This document shows positions 16,517 through 25,460 of a stretch of 64,000 nt of DNA, piece after piece. The notes under the pieces are model-generated. The model had not been told where the DNA came from and searched no databases. It saw only the letters and a list, made by a program, of their open reading frames with translations. The DNA is from Phycicoccus sonneratiae (GTDB lineage: Bacteria > Actinomycetota > Actinomycetes > Actinomycetales > Dermatophilaceae): contig NZ_JAFDVD010000007.1 in NCBI RefSeq assembly GCF_016887965.1, forward strand, positions 186,001 through 250,000, read 5' to 3'. Position 1 is the first letter of the stretch; every line of letters begins with the position of its first letter. Made by a program: the position numbers and the translations under genes.

Positions 16517-17833
16517 TCACGCGCAGGTGTTCGGCTCGGGCGGCTCGATCCGCATGTACGTGATCGGGCCGGTCATGTTCACGCCCCACGACGTGATCTG
16601 GAACAGCGCGTGGTTGTGGGAGATGATGTAGAACTCCCCGCACTGGTTGAGGGTCTGCACGCCCGGCGGCAGCTCCTTGGTGTCCCCGAGGTAGGGGCTG
16701 CCGCTGTAGAAGGTGCCGACCACCTGGTTGGCCAGGCTCGGGACGGTCACCGACACCGGGTTCGACGGGCTGTAGTCCTCGGCGTCGTACCACTTGTAGA
16801 GGACGTCCCACGTCTGACCGGGGCCGATGTTGATGGCGAACTTCTCCATCGACAGGTCCTGCCCGGTCTCCGAGGTCAGCGGGTGCCCGTCACGCCCGAC
16901 CACGAGGCCGTTGTTGCCGTGCGGGTGGAACGGGTAGTCCTCGCTGCCGACGCTGAGGTAGCGCGCCAGGCCCGGCAGCGGGTGGGTCGCCGGGTCGTAC
17001 GGCTTGACGGTCGCGAGCGAGCCGTAGGGCTGGGACGGCAGCCACGACGCGCCGTTGTCGGCGATGCTGTCCGGGTACCCGCGTCCGTTGACCAGCCAGT
17101 AGCGGGCCTTGTAGTTGACGAGGTTGAAGGTCTTGCCCTGCTCGACGGCCGCGTGCTGGAACGGGTCGATCTCGGAGAGCAGGACCATGACCTCCTCGGA
17201 GGCGGTGAACCGGCTCGACGCCGCGTCGTACGCCTGGTCGGCGTGGCCGGCCGGCCGCACGATGAGCGCCCCGAACAGGCCCATCCGGACCTGGGTCTCG
17301 GGGTCGGTGCCCGACTCGTAGAGGAAGGTCCCGGCGTGGGTGGCGGTGAACGTGTAGCTCACGGTCCCGGTCGACGGGGCGGCCCCCTGCCCGAGGCCGG
17401 TCATCATCCCGGAGCCGGCGTCGACCTGCGGCTGCGACGGCACGCCGTCGGCGCGCACGCCCTCCTGGCCCGGGAAGACGATCGAGGTGGCCACGTCGAG
17501 GGTGTTGTGGAGGATGACGGTGACCTCGTCGCCCTCGGTGACGCAGAGGACGGGGCCGGGGTGCTGGAAGGCGTCGAACCCGTTCGAGAAGCCCCACATG
17601 AAGGCGGTGTTGCCGTCGGGGAGGTCGATGTACCCGGTGCGGGTCGTGAGGTCGAACACCGGGTGCCCGGCCTCCGTGCCGCCGGTCGTGCAGACGATGC
17701 CGTTGCGCGGGGGCGCCGCCGCGGTGGCGGCCGGGACCGACGTCGCGGCCGCTCCGCCGAGCGCGACGAGCGCACCGACGGCCACCACCGCGCCGCGGCG
17801 CAGCGCGCGCCGGGTCAGGAACCTGGTGCTCAT
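16517..17833 (-). CDS. Exported multicopper-oxidase-like protein, C-terminal copper motifs only
   Basis: The 438-aa product has a signal peptide with RRALRRGAVVAVGALVAL, possibly Tat-type. The N-terminal cupredoxin domain (GDEVTVILHNTLDVATSIVF; GTFLYESGTDPETQVRMGL) lacks the HxH and HCH ligands. The C-terminal domain keeps YPFHPHGNNGL (His303, His305) and IISHNHALF (His406, His408), resembling the third and fourth multicopper oxidase motifs without the usual Cys. It therefore cannot form a complete type 1/type 2-3 centre by itself. The ATG overlaps the upstream oxidase stop (ATGA 17830-17833), implying equimolar production and possibly one complex. Confidence 0.9.
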   Translation of the reverse strand: MSTRFLTRRALRRGAVVAVGALVALGGAAATSVPAATAAAPPRNGIVCTTGGTEAGHPVFDLTTRTGYIDLPDGNTAFMWGFSNGFDAFQHPGPVLCVTEGDEVTVILHNTLDVATSIVFPGQEGVRADGVPSQPQVDAGSGMMTGLGQGAAPSTGTVSYTFTATHAGTFLYESGTDPETQVRMGLFGALIVRPAGHADQAYDAASSRFTASEEVMVLLSEIDPFQHAAVEQGKTFNLVNYKARYWLVNGRGYPDSIADNGASWLPSQPYGSLATVKPYDPATHPLPGLARYLSVGSEDYPFHPHGNNGLVVGRDGHPLTSETGQDLSMEKFAINIGPGQTWDVLYKWYDAEDYSPSNPVSVTVPSLANQVVGTFYSGSPYLGDTKELPPGVQTLNQCGEFYIISHNHALFQITSWGVNMTGPITYMRIEPPEPNTCA

Positions 17834-19218
17834 GCGGGGAACCCCCAGTCGTTCGGGAAGGCCTGTGCCCCAGGGGCGCCCGCGGCGCCGGAGGCGTAGA
17901 CCCTGATCTCTGTCGCCTGGCCGCCGAAGCCGCCGTCGGCGAGGTTGTTCGACCGGGTGAAGGCCCGGTTGTACAGGTAGTACGTGTCGAAGTCGCCGTC
18001 GCCGACCTTGTCCGGGGCGGTGACGAGCACGTCGAAGCTCTCCCCCGGCCCGATGTTCAGCGTGTCGGTCTCGTACGAGGTGTCCGTGCCGTCGCGGCCG
18101 CGCATCGGCGTCGCGTCCCGGCCGACGACGCGCATCCGCATCCCGGCGACGGTCATCGCCGACTCCCGGAAGCCGAGGTTCGCGAACCGGAGGGCCACCC
18201 GCTCCCCCTCGACGCACGTGACGAGCGAGGAGATGGGCTGGTACTTCAGCTCGGGGTGCCCCGCGGGGGCGATGAGGTCGCCGGCGCCGTCGAAGGTGCG
18301 ACCGGCCTCGACGTCGAACGGGTTCACCCCGGGACCGTTGGGCGCCACCGTGTCCGGGTACACCCGGCCGTTGAGGAGCGCGAAGTCGGCGTGGTAGTCG
18401 CTCCACTCCGGCAGCTGGATGTGCGCGTCGTCCCAGTGCGCCTCGGCCCAGACCTCGGAGAGGAACATCGAGAACTCGCGGTCGAAGCCGGTGCTGCCGT
18501 CCCCGTCGTTGTAGAGGAAGCGGGTGAAGGTGCGCCCGCCGTGGGTGTGGCTCTGGCCGTCCTGCTTCGGCCGGACGAAGACCATGCCGGTCATGCCCAT
18601 GTGCACGTGCTCGACGTCCTCGACGTGGCAGTGGAACATGTAGGTACCGGGGTCACGCGGCCGGTACACGTAGGTGAACTCCCGCCCGGCCGGCACCGAC
18701 ACCGAACCGCTCGGCTCGCCGTCGAAGAACGGGATCACGTTGCGGAAGCCGTGCCAGTGCAGCGTGTGCGCGTCGAAGAGGTCGGGACGCAGCTCGAGCC
18801 CGAGGTTGGTCAGCTGCACGCGGAACTCGTTGTGCGTGGCCTCGTCGTACTGGTCGACCCAGAAGATCGGCGCCGAGTGCTGCGCCTTGTACTTCTGGCC
18901 CAGCCGCTGCGTCGTGTCCATCCCGGTGACGTTGCGGAACCCGAAGATGTACGTCGTCAGCCCGTCGGGGGCCAGCGGGTCCGGGTGGAACGGCGGGATG
19001 GCGGGCTCGGCCGGCAGGTGCATCCAGCCGTCGGTCCCGGCGAGGTAGAGGTTCACCGGGCCGGGGGCCGCGGCGGCCCCCTGCTCGGGGAGGAGCACCC
19101 GCCCGGCCCAGCCGCCGGCCCCGGCCACGAGGGCCGCGCTGCCGGTGAGGCCGAGGAGCCGCCGGCGGCTCAACGAGGTCCGGCGGGGGCCGCCGGTGGT
19201 CGCGTCGGAGGTCGTCAT
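17830..19218 (-). CDS. Tat-exported multicopper oxidase, N-terminal copper motifs only
   Basis: The 462-aa product begins with a twin-arginine signal (SLSRRRLLGLTGSAAL, residues 15-30), as expected for a protein folded with cofactor before export. The first cupredoxin domain has HTLHWHGF (His151, His154, His156) and FHCHVEDVEHVHMGM (His196, Cys197, His198, His204, Met209), a full type 1 copper set plus trinuclear-type ligands. The second half, where His ligands would be expected, reads GFRESAMTVAGMRMRVVG and has none. It thus complements the next gene, whose ligands are only in the C-terminal half. It overlaps the stop of the 2049-aa protein gene (ATGA 19215-19218). Confidence 0.92.
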   Translation of the reverse strand: MTTSDATTGGPRRTSLSRRRLLGLTGSAALVAGAGGWAGRVLLPEQGAAAAPGPVNLYLAGTDGWMHLPAEPAIPPFHPDPLAPDGLTTYIFGFRNVTGMDTTQRLGQKYKAQHSAPIFWVDQYDEATHNEFRVQLTNLGLELRPDLFDAHTLHWHGFRNVIPFFDGEPSGSVSVPAGREFTYVYRPRDPGTYMFHCHVEDVEHVHMGMTGMVFVRPKQDGQSHTHGGRTFTRFLYNDGDGSTGFDREFSMFLSEVWAEAHWDDAHIQLPEWSDYHADFALLNGRVYPDTVAPNGPGVNPFDVEAGRTFDGAGDLIAPAGHPELKYQPISSLVTCVEGERVALRFANLGFRESAMTVAGMRMRVVGRDATPMRGRDGTDTSYETDTLNIGPGESFDVLVTAPDKVGDGDFDTYYLYNRAFTRSNNLADGGFGGQATEIRVYASGAAGAPGAQAFPNDWGFPA

Positions 19219-22200
19219 CGCTGTCCCCTGGTCATCCGGACGGGTGTGGGTGTGGTGGGTGCCTGGGCCTGCCGGGCCGGGGCCGCGAGCGGGGCCGGGG
19301 CGGGTGCGCTGTCCGGCATCGAGAAGGCGTCGATGTCGAGGCCGGCGGGCGTCAGGCCGTGGGCGGTCCCGTTGAACCACACGCTCCACGTGCCGTTCGA
19401 GTACTCGACGATGTCCTCGTCCTGCACCGCCCCGATGCCCGGGAGGGTGGTGTCGGCACCGAACGAGTACCAGCCGTGGGTGGCCGAGTCGAAGACCGCT
19501 CCGTCGACGACGGCCGCCGTGGGGACTCCCTTGGTGCTGGCGTCCCAGACCCGCGCGAAGACGGAGCCGTTCCACTGGTAGACGTCGGAGTTGTCCGCGG
19601 TGCCCGACACCCCCGGCGGGTTGGCGACGCCGGTCGTCGAGAAGTACAGCGACCCGCCGCGGACACCGATCGAGGTGATGTCGAGCGCGGCGCTCGTCAG
19701 GCCTCGTGCGGTGCCGTCGAACCACACCGACCAGGCCGAGCCGTTCCAGTACACGACGTCCTCGTCCTGGACCGTCCCCACGCCCGGGAGCGTGACGTCG
19801 GTGGTGAAGGACATGTACCAGTGCGTGGCGTCGACCGAGGCGAAGCCGTCGACGTTGGCGGCCGCCGGGATCCGCGGGCCGGGGTTGGCCTGCGCCCGGA
19901 CGACCCGGGAGTAGGCGTTCGTCGCACCGTCATAGCGGATGACGTCGGAGTCGTCGACCGTGCCGCTGACCCCGGCGATGGTGCCGGTCCCGGCCGTCGA
20001 GAACAGGAACGCGACCGGCGGCGGCGGCGGGGCGACGTAGGCCGCCTCGTCGGCGCCGGCGTCCGGCAGCGGACCGTTCGGCCGGGCGTCGCCGTCGATG
20101 TCGCGCGACGAGACCGTGATGCCACCGCGGCTCATCACCCCGAGGTCGCAGGCGGGCGACCCGCCGGCGGCGCAGCTCGCCAGGTGGTAGTTGCCGAGGA
20201 GGTCGGCCGGCTTCTCGACCGCGACGACGGTGGCGTCGACGAAGGCCGGGTTCTGGCGCCAGGTGGCGAAGGACACCGACACCGTCCACGGCTCGACGAC
20301 CTTCGGGTCGCTCGAGCGGTTGCTCGCGTCCTGGGTGTACGGGTGGACGGAGGCGTCCTGCTGGATCACCGAGTTGAGCGGGGCGAGGACTCCGGGGAAG
20401 TCGGCCACGCCGACGTCCCACGGCTCGACGTCCGAGGCGCCGCCCAGGCCGATGCCGCTCACCGTGGTGCCGGCGCGCGTGCCGGCCCGGTTGTCCCACA
20501 ACACGTTGTCGAACAGCGCCGGCCGGCTGAAGGCGGGCGACCCGGCCGGGAGCGTGGCCTGGAGCTGCTGGCTGTTCTCGGACGTCGACACACCCGCGGG
20601 GGCGGGCAGGCCGGTGGAGGTCACCGCCGTGGCCGTCGTGATGTTGTCCATGATCGTGTTGCTGTAGATCCGGACGTCCGGGGCGTCGTTGATCGCGATG
20701 CCGCCGCCCTCGTGGGTCGAGACGTTGCTCGCGATGACGTTGTCGTGCACGTTCATCGGGTAGTTGCCCGCCATGAGGAAGCGGATGCCGCCACCGTCGT
20801 CGTTCGCGAGGTTGCCCTTGATCTCGTTGGCGTAGATGTCCACGGCACCGGTGCCCGGAGAGAGCACGTCGGGGTCGGCCTGCAGGGCGCCGGCCATCAT
20901 GATCCCGGCTCCCTCGTCGTTCGAGTTGTTGAGCGTGAACCGGTTGTCGTGCACCGAGCCACCGGGGCTGTAGCCGTAGACGCTGAGGCCGGCGCCGTAC
21001 TCGAGGGAGAAGTTGCCGCAGACGTCGTTGCCCGCCACCTCGTAGCCGTCCGAGCCGCCGAAGAGACCGATGGCGCCCGCGAGGTTGGTGCCCGCGTTCT
21101 GGAGGATGCGGTTGTTGGCGATCCGCACCTTCTCGTTGTGCTGGTTGGCATCGGTCCCGGTGAGGTCCGGGGTGCCGACGCGGATCGTGCCGTAGCCGCC
21201 GCCGTTGTTCTCGACGACGTTGTTCGTCACCTGGAGCTGGCGGACGTAGGCGTTGGCGAAGACCGCGCCGCCCTGCGTGACGATGTTCGGCGGCAGCCCG
21301 GTCACCTGGCCCGTGAGGTCGTTGATGTTGCCCGGGAAGCCCTGCTGGTCACCGCCGCGCAGGTCGAACCCGTCGATCGACGGCTTGAAGGCGTTCGCCG
21401 CGGTGGAGTACTCCGCCGCCGTGGCGGTGGCCCCGGGCGCCTTGCCGAGGAGGTAGACGACCGCGCCGTCGCTGACGGTCTGGTTACCCGACCAGGTCAT
21501 CGCGCCGACCTTCGTGAACCAGTCGGTCGCGAGGTCGGTGTCGCCGCCGAACGCGCTGCCGTCGATGACCGTCCCCTGCACGTAGGGCGCGTTGGTGTCG
21601 GTGCCCTGGAAGCCTCCGGCCCCGACGCCCTGGAGCTTGAGCGGGCCGCTGACGACGAGGTTCTCGTAGTAGGCGCCCCGCGGGTTGCCCGCGCTCGGGG
21701 TGTTGGGCATGACGACCACGAGGTCGGTGGCCGCGGAGGCCCGGGCGTCGTCGATGGCGTTCTGGATCGGGTGCCGCACGAGCGACCCCGGCCGCTGGCT
21801 CGCGGCCTTCGTCGGGTCGTACTGGGGGTTGCTCACGCCCGGACCCACCTGGAGCACGGTGGGGTTGTAGGCCGACCCGAGCTGGTGGTAGGTCAGGCCG
21901 TTCGTCGTCCGCAGCCCGTTGCCGCTCGTCACCGAGAGGTCGTAGGGGCCGGCCGCGAGCTGTCCCGTGGCCGTGCCGACCGCCGGGATCGTCGCGACGA
22001 TGCGGGTGTTGGTCCACGTGGTCGTCGTCAGGACGGTGGTGCCGAGGCGGACGGCGCCGGTGCCCTTGGTGTCGCCGAAGCCGTAGCCGGTGATGGTCAC
22101 CGAGCGGGCGGCGCCGCTGGTCGCGCTCCGCATGAACGGCTGGTCGACCGAGAACAGCTGCGGGCGAGCGAGGTTCGGCATGCACTTGACCGTCGTCGGG

Positions 22201-25200
22201 CTCGAGCCCGGCGTGCCGAGGCTGACACCCACCTGGGTCGGGGCGAGGTCGGTCGGGATGGTGACCCCCGGAGTCGCCTCGAACTCGGTGCCGATGGTGC
22301 GGAACCGCGGGTTGTAGTCGGCGTTGAGGGCGCCGGGCACCCCGGGGTCGTTGCCGACGAACCGGTACATGTTCTGGCACACGCCCGACGGGGTGGGGCA
22401 GTTGATGTGGTCGGTCGACGGCATGAGCACGTCGTAGTAGCCGTTGAAGTCGGAGTGGGCCGTGTACTTCAGGTCGTTCGCGAAGTCGTAGATGCCCACC
22501 GGCGCGTTCGGCACACCGGCCTTGTCGCCGTAGAGGACCGAGCGGTTGTCCGTCGAGTAGTTGAGGTCGTCGACGATGAGGCCGCGCAGGCGCGACGGGA
22601 TCGGGACGTCGGTGAAGAGGTGGAACATCGGGACGATCGACTTGCCGTTGGCCAGCGGCACGAGCTTGGTGTCGCACTCCGGGCGCACGGTGCCCTCGTA
22701 GGGCGAGCCGCCGATGTCGGCGAAGGTCGGGTTGTGCACCGGCGTCGAGGCGCCCACCGTGACCCCGGCGGGCACGCCGGCCACCGGGCCGACCTTCTCG
22801 CCGTAGCCGTCCGTGCCGCGACCCTCGACGTCGACGGTGTGCAGCGCGCCGACGCACGCGGCGGGCGGCGCCTGGGGGACGACCTGGTCACCGCGGCCGA
22901 TGTTGATGTCCTCCTCGCGGGTCACCTGGTACATGGGCTTCCCGGTCGGGTCCTCGGGGATCTCGACCGAGACGAGGTAGTCGCCGGCGCCGAGCGGCGC
23001 GAACGAGCCTCCGGTGCACTGGGGGTCGCTGGGGTCGGAGGCGTCGAGGGTGCCGGTGCAACCGTCCCCGAAGCCGTAGTTGCCGTCGACGGACGCGCCG
23101 AAGCCGGCGTCCGGGGTGCCCTGGCCCGACGCGTAGGTGCCCACCTGGACGCCCTGGATGAGCGCCGAGATGCACTCGCCGTCGGTCTCCTGGTTCGTCA
23201 CGAGGACGTTCTCCTCGGTGCCGTGGGTGAACGGCTTGCCGTCGACGTCGCGAGCGGTGCAGCCGGTGGGCCGGCTCCAGTGCTCGGAGACGTAGGAGTT
23301 GAGCAGCCGGCCCTTGGCGTAGGAGCCGTCGGGGGCGAGCTCGTAGGTGTCGGTCGCGTCGCACGGCGCGCTCGTGGTCCCACAGGTGACCGGCGCGTAG
23401 AGCTTGACCGGGACCCCGGAGATCCCCGGCTGCCAGTCCTCGGTCGCGGCGTAGCGCGGGTCGAGCTCGTTGCGGGTCGTGTCGTAGCTGACGGAGCCGA
23501 CGATGCCGCCGTTGCGCGGGCCGCCCTTCGTGCCCGTGGGGTCGTACTTCTGGACGCCCCAGTCGACCCGGCCGGAGAGACCGATGATCGGCAGGATGCT
23601 GACGTCGACCCCGGAGCCGAGCACCGTCGTCGGGGTCGGCTGGTTGTCGGTCTGGTAGGTGACGCCGGTCGTGTAGAAATTGTCGGAGTAGGCCTCCATG
23701 ATGAGCCACTCGGCGAGCGGGTAGGCGCTCGGGAATTCGAAGTAGCCGGTGGAGTCGGTCGACGCTGCGGTCGAGCCGCGGTCCATCAGCGAGTTGTCCT
23801 TCTTGCGCAGCGTCAGCGGGAACTGGGCCACGCCCGCCTCACCGGGGTCGCGCTTGCCGTTCTTGTTGTTGTCGAGGAAGACGTGGCCCGTCAGCGGGGT
23901 CCACCAGCCGTTGAGCGGCAGCTGCTTGAGGTCGACCGCCTTGCCGCCGCTGACCGTGACGTTGACGAGCTGGAGGATGTAGTTCTGCGGCTCGTCCCAC
24001 CACGTGAGCATGTAGGTGCCGTCCGGCACGTGCGGGATGGTGAAGGTGCCGTCGGCGGCGGCCCGGCCGGCCCAGATCGACTGGTCGCCGTTGCCGAGGT
24101 CGTTGAGCGAGAGCACCGCGTTGGGGATGGGCTTGTCGAGCTTGCTGCCGACGCTCCCCCAGTACTGGTTGAAGCTGCCACCGACCGGCGGGTAGTACTG
24201 CTTGACGCCGACGACGGTGCCCTTGATCGAGCCGGTCGCGGTCGAGGTGGCGATGTCGTTGTGCGGGTGGACGAAGCCGAACTGCGGGGTGGGGACGAGC
24301 TCGCCGGCGAGGGTGAACTCGGTGTCGTAGCCCGTAGAACCCTCGAGGAGCCAGGTGTCCCAGTCGTGGTTGCCCTCGAGGGTCGTCGTCTGGACCCAGT
24401 CCGAGCCGTCCGGGGGCGTCACGTAGGTCGTGTACCGGTTCGTCCCGAGGTGGGGGATGACGAGCATCCCGTCGGCGTCGCTGAGGCACTTGCCGCCGAC
24501 GGTCTGGACGATCGGGTTGCCGTCGGCGTCGCGCGACGCGGCGTTCCACGGGATCTCGTAGTTCGCGTTCTCGTTCTTGTACCTCGTGCACAGGGGGTTC
24601 CCGTAGACGTCGGTCGTCACCTCGCCGAGCACGTCGTTGATGTGCCCCTGGAAGTCCTTGAGTCCGTTCTCCCCGTTGTCGATCGCGCCGTTGCTCGAGG
24701 CCTCGTCCTGGAACACGAACGCCCGCAGCGTGGAGTCGGAAAGCGGGTTCGGCTGGACGGTGACGTCGATGACCGGGTCGGTCGTCGGCACGGTGAAGTG
24801 CACGCCGTCGAGCTTGTAGCCGTCGGCGAGCACGCTGATGAGGTAGCGCCCGTCAGGCAGGTCGATGGTCGCGCCGTTCGCGAAGTCCTCGGAGGTCCCC
24901 TGGCGCTGGATGGGGGCCCCGGTCACCTCGTGGAGCGAGGCCCAGGTGCACTCCGAGGGGTAGCCGGGGTCCTCGGCGGAGCAGCCCGAGCCCGGCTCGG
25001 GGGCGCCGACCGGGTCGGAGGTCCCGGTGTCGTCGACGTTGATCATGTAGCGGAAGTCGCCGACCGGCTGCCCGGCGGTGACGGCCCCGCCGGGCGCGTG
25101 CGGCTCGGTGCGCGCGCTCGTCACGCGCACGCTGACGGTGTTCGTGGGGTCGGCCTGCGCGGGGGCCGCCAGCACCACCGGCACGGCGACCGCCGTGCCG

Positions 25201-25364
25201 GTGGCCAGGGCGGTGGCGCCGACCATCGTGACCACGCGTCGGAGGAGGGACCCCGGACGCCACAGACCGCGGGACCCCGGGCGCCGGCGTCCGGCACCCG
25301 CGGTGGTCGTCCTGTGCGTCGTCGTGGCCGTGACGTCGGCCGGGACGTGGTGACTTCCCTGCAT
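19215..25364 (-). CDS. Giant secreted SdrD-like/beta-helix surface protein (2049 aa)
   Basis: A long signal peptide (RRVVTMVGATALATG core, cleavage after APAQA near residue 69) precedes SdrD/carboxypeptidase-regulatory-like beta domains, for example TGHVFLDNNKNGKRDPGE and DGTYMLTWWDEPQNY. Then follow an IPT/TIG-like domain (SVTITGYGFGDTKGTG) and a parallel beta-helix with NN and GN ladder turns (RIANNRILQN, HDNRFTLNNSN, IYSNTIMDN). The C-terminal two-unit repeat shares VDGF, VPGVG/LPGIG, DEDVV, FDGT/FNGT and DIDAFS with the 1002-aa protein. No LPXTG or membrane anchor is seen. I chose ATG 25364; an upstream GTG at 25466 would run into the 11-bp repeat array. It heads the locus and may be a scaffold for the co-encoded oxidases; the role is inferred. 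Confidence 0.9.
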   Translation of the reverse strand: MQGSHHVPADVTATTTHRTTTAGAGRRRPGSRGLWRPGSLLRRVVTMVGATALATGTAVAVPVVLAAPAQADPTNTVSVRVTSARTEPHAPGGAVTAGQPVGDFRYMINVDDTGTSDPVGAPEPGSGCSAEDPGYPSECTWASLHEVTGAPIQRQGTSEDFANGATIDLPDGRYLISVLADGYKLDGVHFTVPTTDPVIDVTVQPNPLSDSTLRAFVFQDEASSNGAIDNGENGLKDFQGHINDVLGEVTTDVYGNPLCTRYKNENANYEIPWNAASRDADGNPIVQTVGGKCLSDADGMLVIPHLGTNRYTTYVTPPDGSDWVQTTTLEGNHDWDTWLLEGSTGYDTEFTLAGELVPTPQFGFVHPHNDIATSTATGSIKGTVVGVKQYYPPVGGSFNQYWGSVGSKLDKPIPNAVLSLNDLGNGDQSIWAGRAAADGTFTIPHVPDGTYMLTWWDEPQNYILQLVNVTVSGGKAVDLKQLPLNGWWTPLTGHVFLDNNKNGKRDPGEAGVAQFPLTLRKKDNSLMDRGSTAASTDSTGYFEFPSAYPLAEWLIMEAYSDNFYTTGVTYQTDNQPTPTTVLGSGVDVSILPIIGLSGRVDWGVQKYDPTGTKGGPRNGGIVGSVSYDTTRNELDPRYAATEDWQPGISGVPVKLYAPVTCGTTSAPCDATDTYELAPDGSYAKGRLLNSYVSEHWSRPTGCTARDVDGKPFTHGTEENVLVTNQETDGECISALIQGVQVGTYASGQGTPDAGFGASVDGNYGFGDGCTGTLDASDPSDPQCTGGSFAPLGAGDYLVSVEIPEDPTGKPMYQVTREEDINIGRGDQVVPQAPPAACVGALHTVDVEGRGTDGYGEKVGPVAGVPAGVTVGASTPVHNPTFADIGGSPYEGTVRPECDTKLVPLANGKSIVPMFHLFTDVPIPSRLRGLIVDDLNYSTDNRSVLYGDKAGVPNAPVGIYDFANDLKYTAHSDFNGYYDVLMPSTDHINCPTPSGVCQNMYRFVGNDPGVPGALNADYNPRFRTIGTEFEATPGVTIPTDLAPTQVGVSLGTPGSSPTTVKCMPNLARPQLFSVDQPFMRSATSGAARSVTITGYGFGDTKGTGAVRLGTTVLTTTTWTNTRIVATIPAVGTATGQLAAGPYDLSVTSGNGLRTTNGLTYHQLGSAYNPTVLQVGPGVSNPQYDPTKAASQRPGSLVRHPIQNAIDDARASAATDLVVVMPNTPSAGNPRGAYYENLVVSGPLKLQGVGAGGFQGTDTNAPYVQGTVIDGSAFGGDTDLATDWFTKVGAMTWSGNQTVSDGAVVYLLGKAPGATATAAEYSTAANAFKPSIDGFDLRGGDQQGFPGNINDLTGQVTGLPPNIVTQGGAVFANAYVRQLQVTNNVVENNGGGYGTIRVGTPDLTGTDANQHNEKVRIANNRILQNAGTNLAGAIGLFGGSDGYEVAGNDVCGNFSLEYGAGLSVYGYSPGGSVHDNRFTLNNSNDEGAGIMMAGALQADPDVLSPGTGAVDIYANEIKGNLANDDGGGIRFLMAGNYPMNVHDNVIASNVSTHEGGGIAINDAPDVRIYSNTIMDNITTATAVTSTGLPAPAGVSTSENSQQLQATLPAGSPAFSRPALFDNVLWDNRAGTRAGTTVSGIGLGGASDVEPWDVGVADFPGVLAPLNSVIQQDASVHPYTQDASNRSSDPKVVEPWTVSVSFATWRQNPAFVDATVVAVEKPADLLGNYHLASCAAGGSPACDLGVMSRGGITVSSRDIDGDARPNGPLPDAGADEAAYVAPPPPPVAFLFSTAGTGTIAGVSGTVDDSDVIRYDGATNAYSRVVRAQANPGPRIPAAANVDGFASVDATHWYMSFTTDVTLPGVGTVQDEDVVYWNGSAWSVWFDGTARGLTSAALDITSIGVRGGSLYFSTTGVANPPGVSGTADNSDVYQWNGSVFARVWDASTKGVPTAAVVDGAVFDSATHGWYSFGADTTLPGIGAVQDEDIVEYSNGTWSVWFNGTAHGLTPAGLDIDAFSMPDSAPAPAPLAAPARQAQAPTTPTPVRMTRGQR

Positions 25365-25460
25365 TCCACTCAACCCCTGCTGCCGGAGCACCCCCCTGCG
25401 GGCGCTCACGGGAGAATGAGACGACGCGGACGCCCCGGGGGCCGAGGGTTTGGCGACTTT

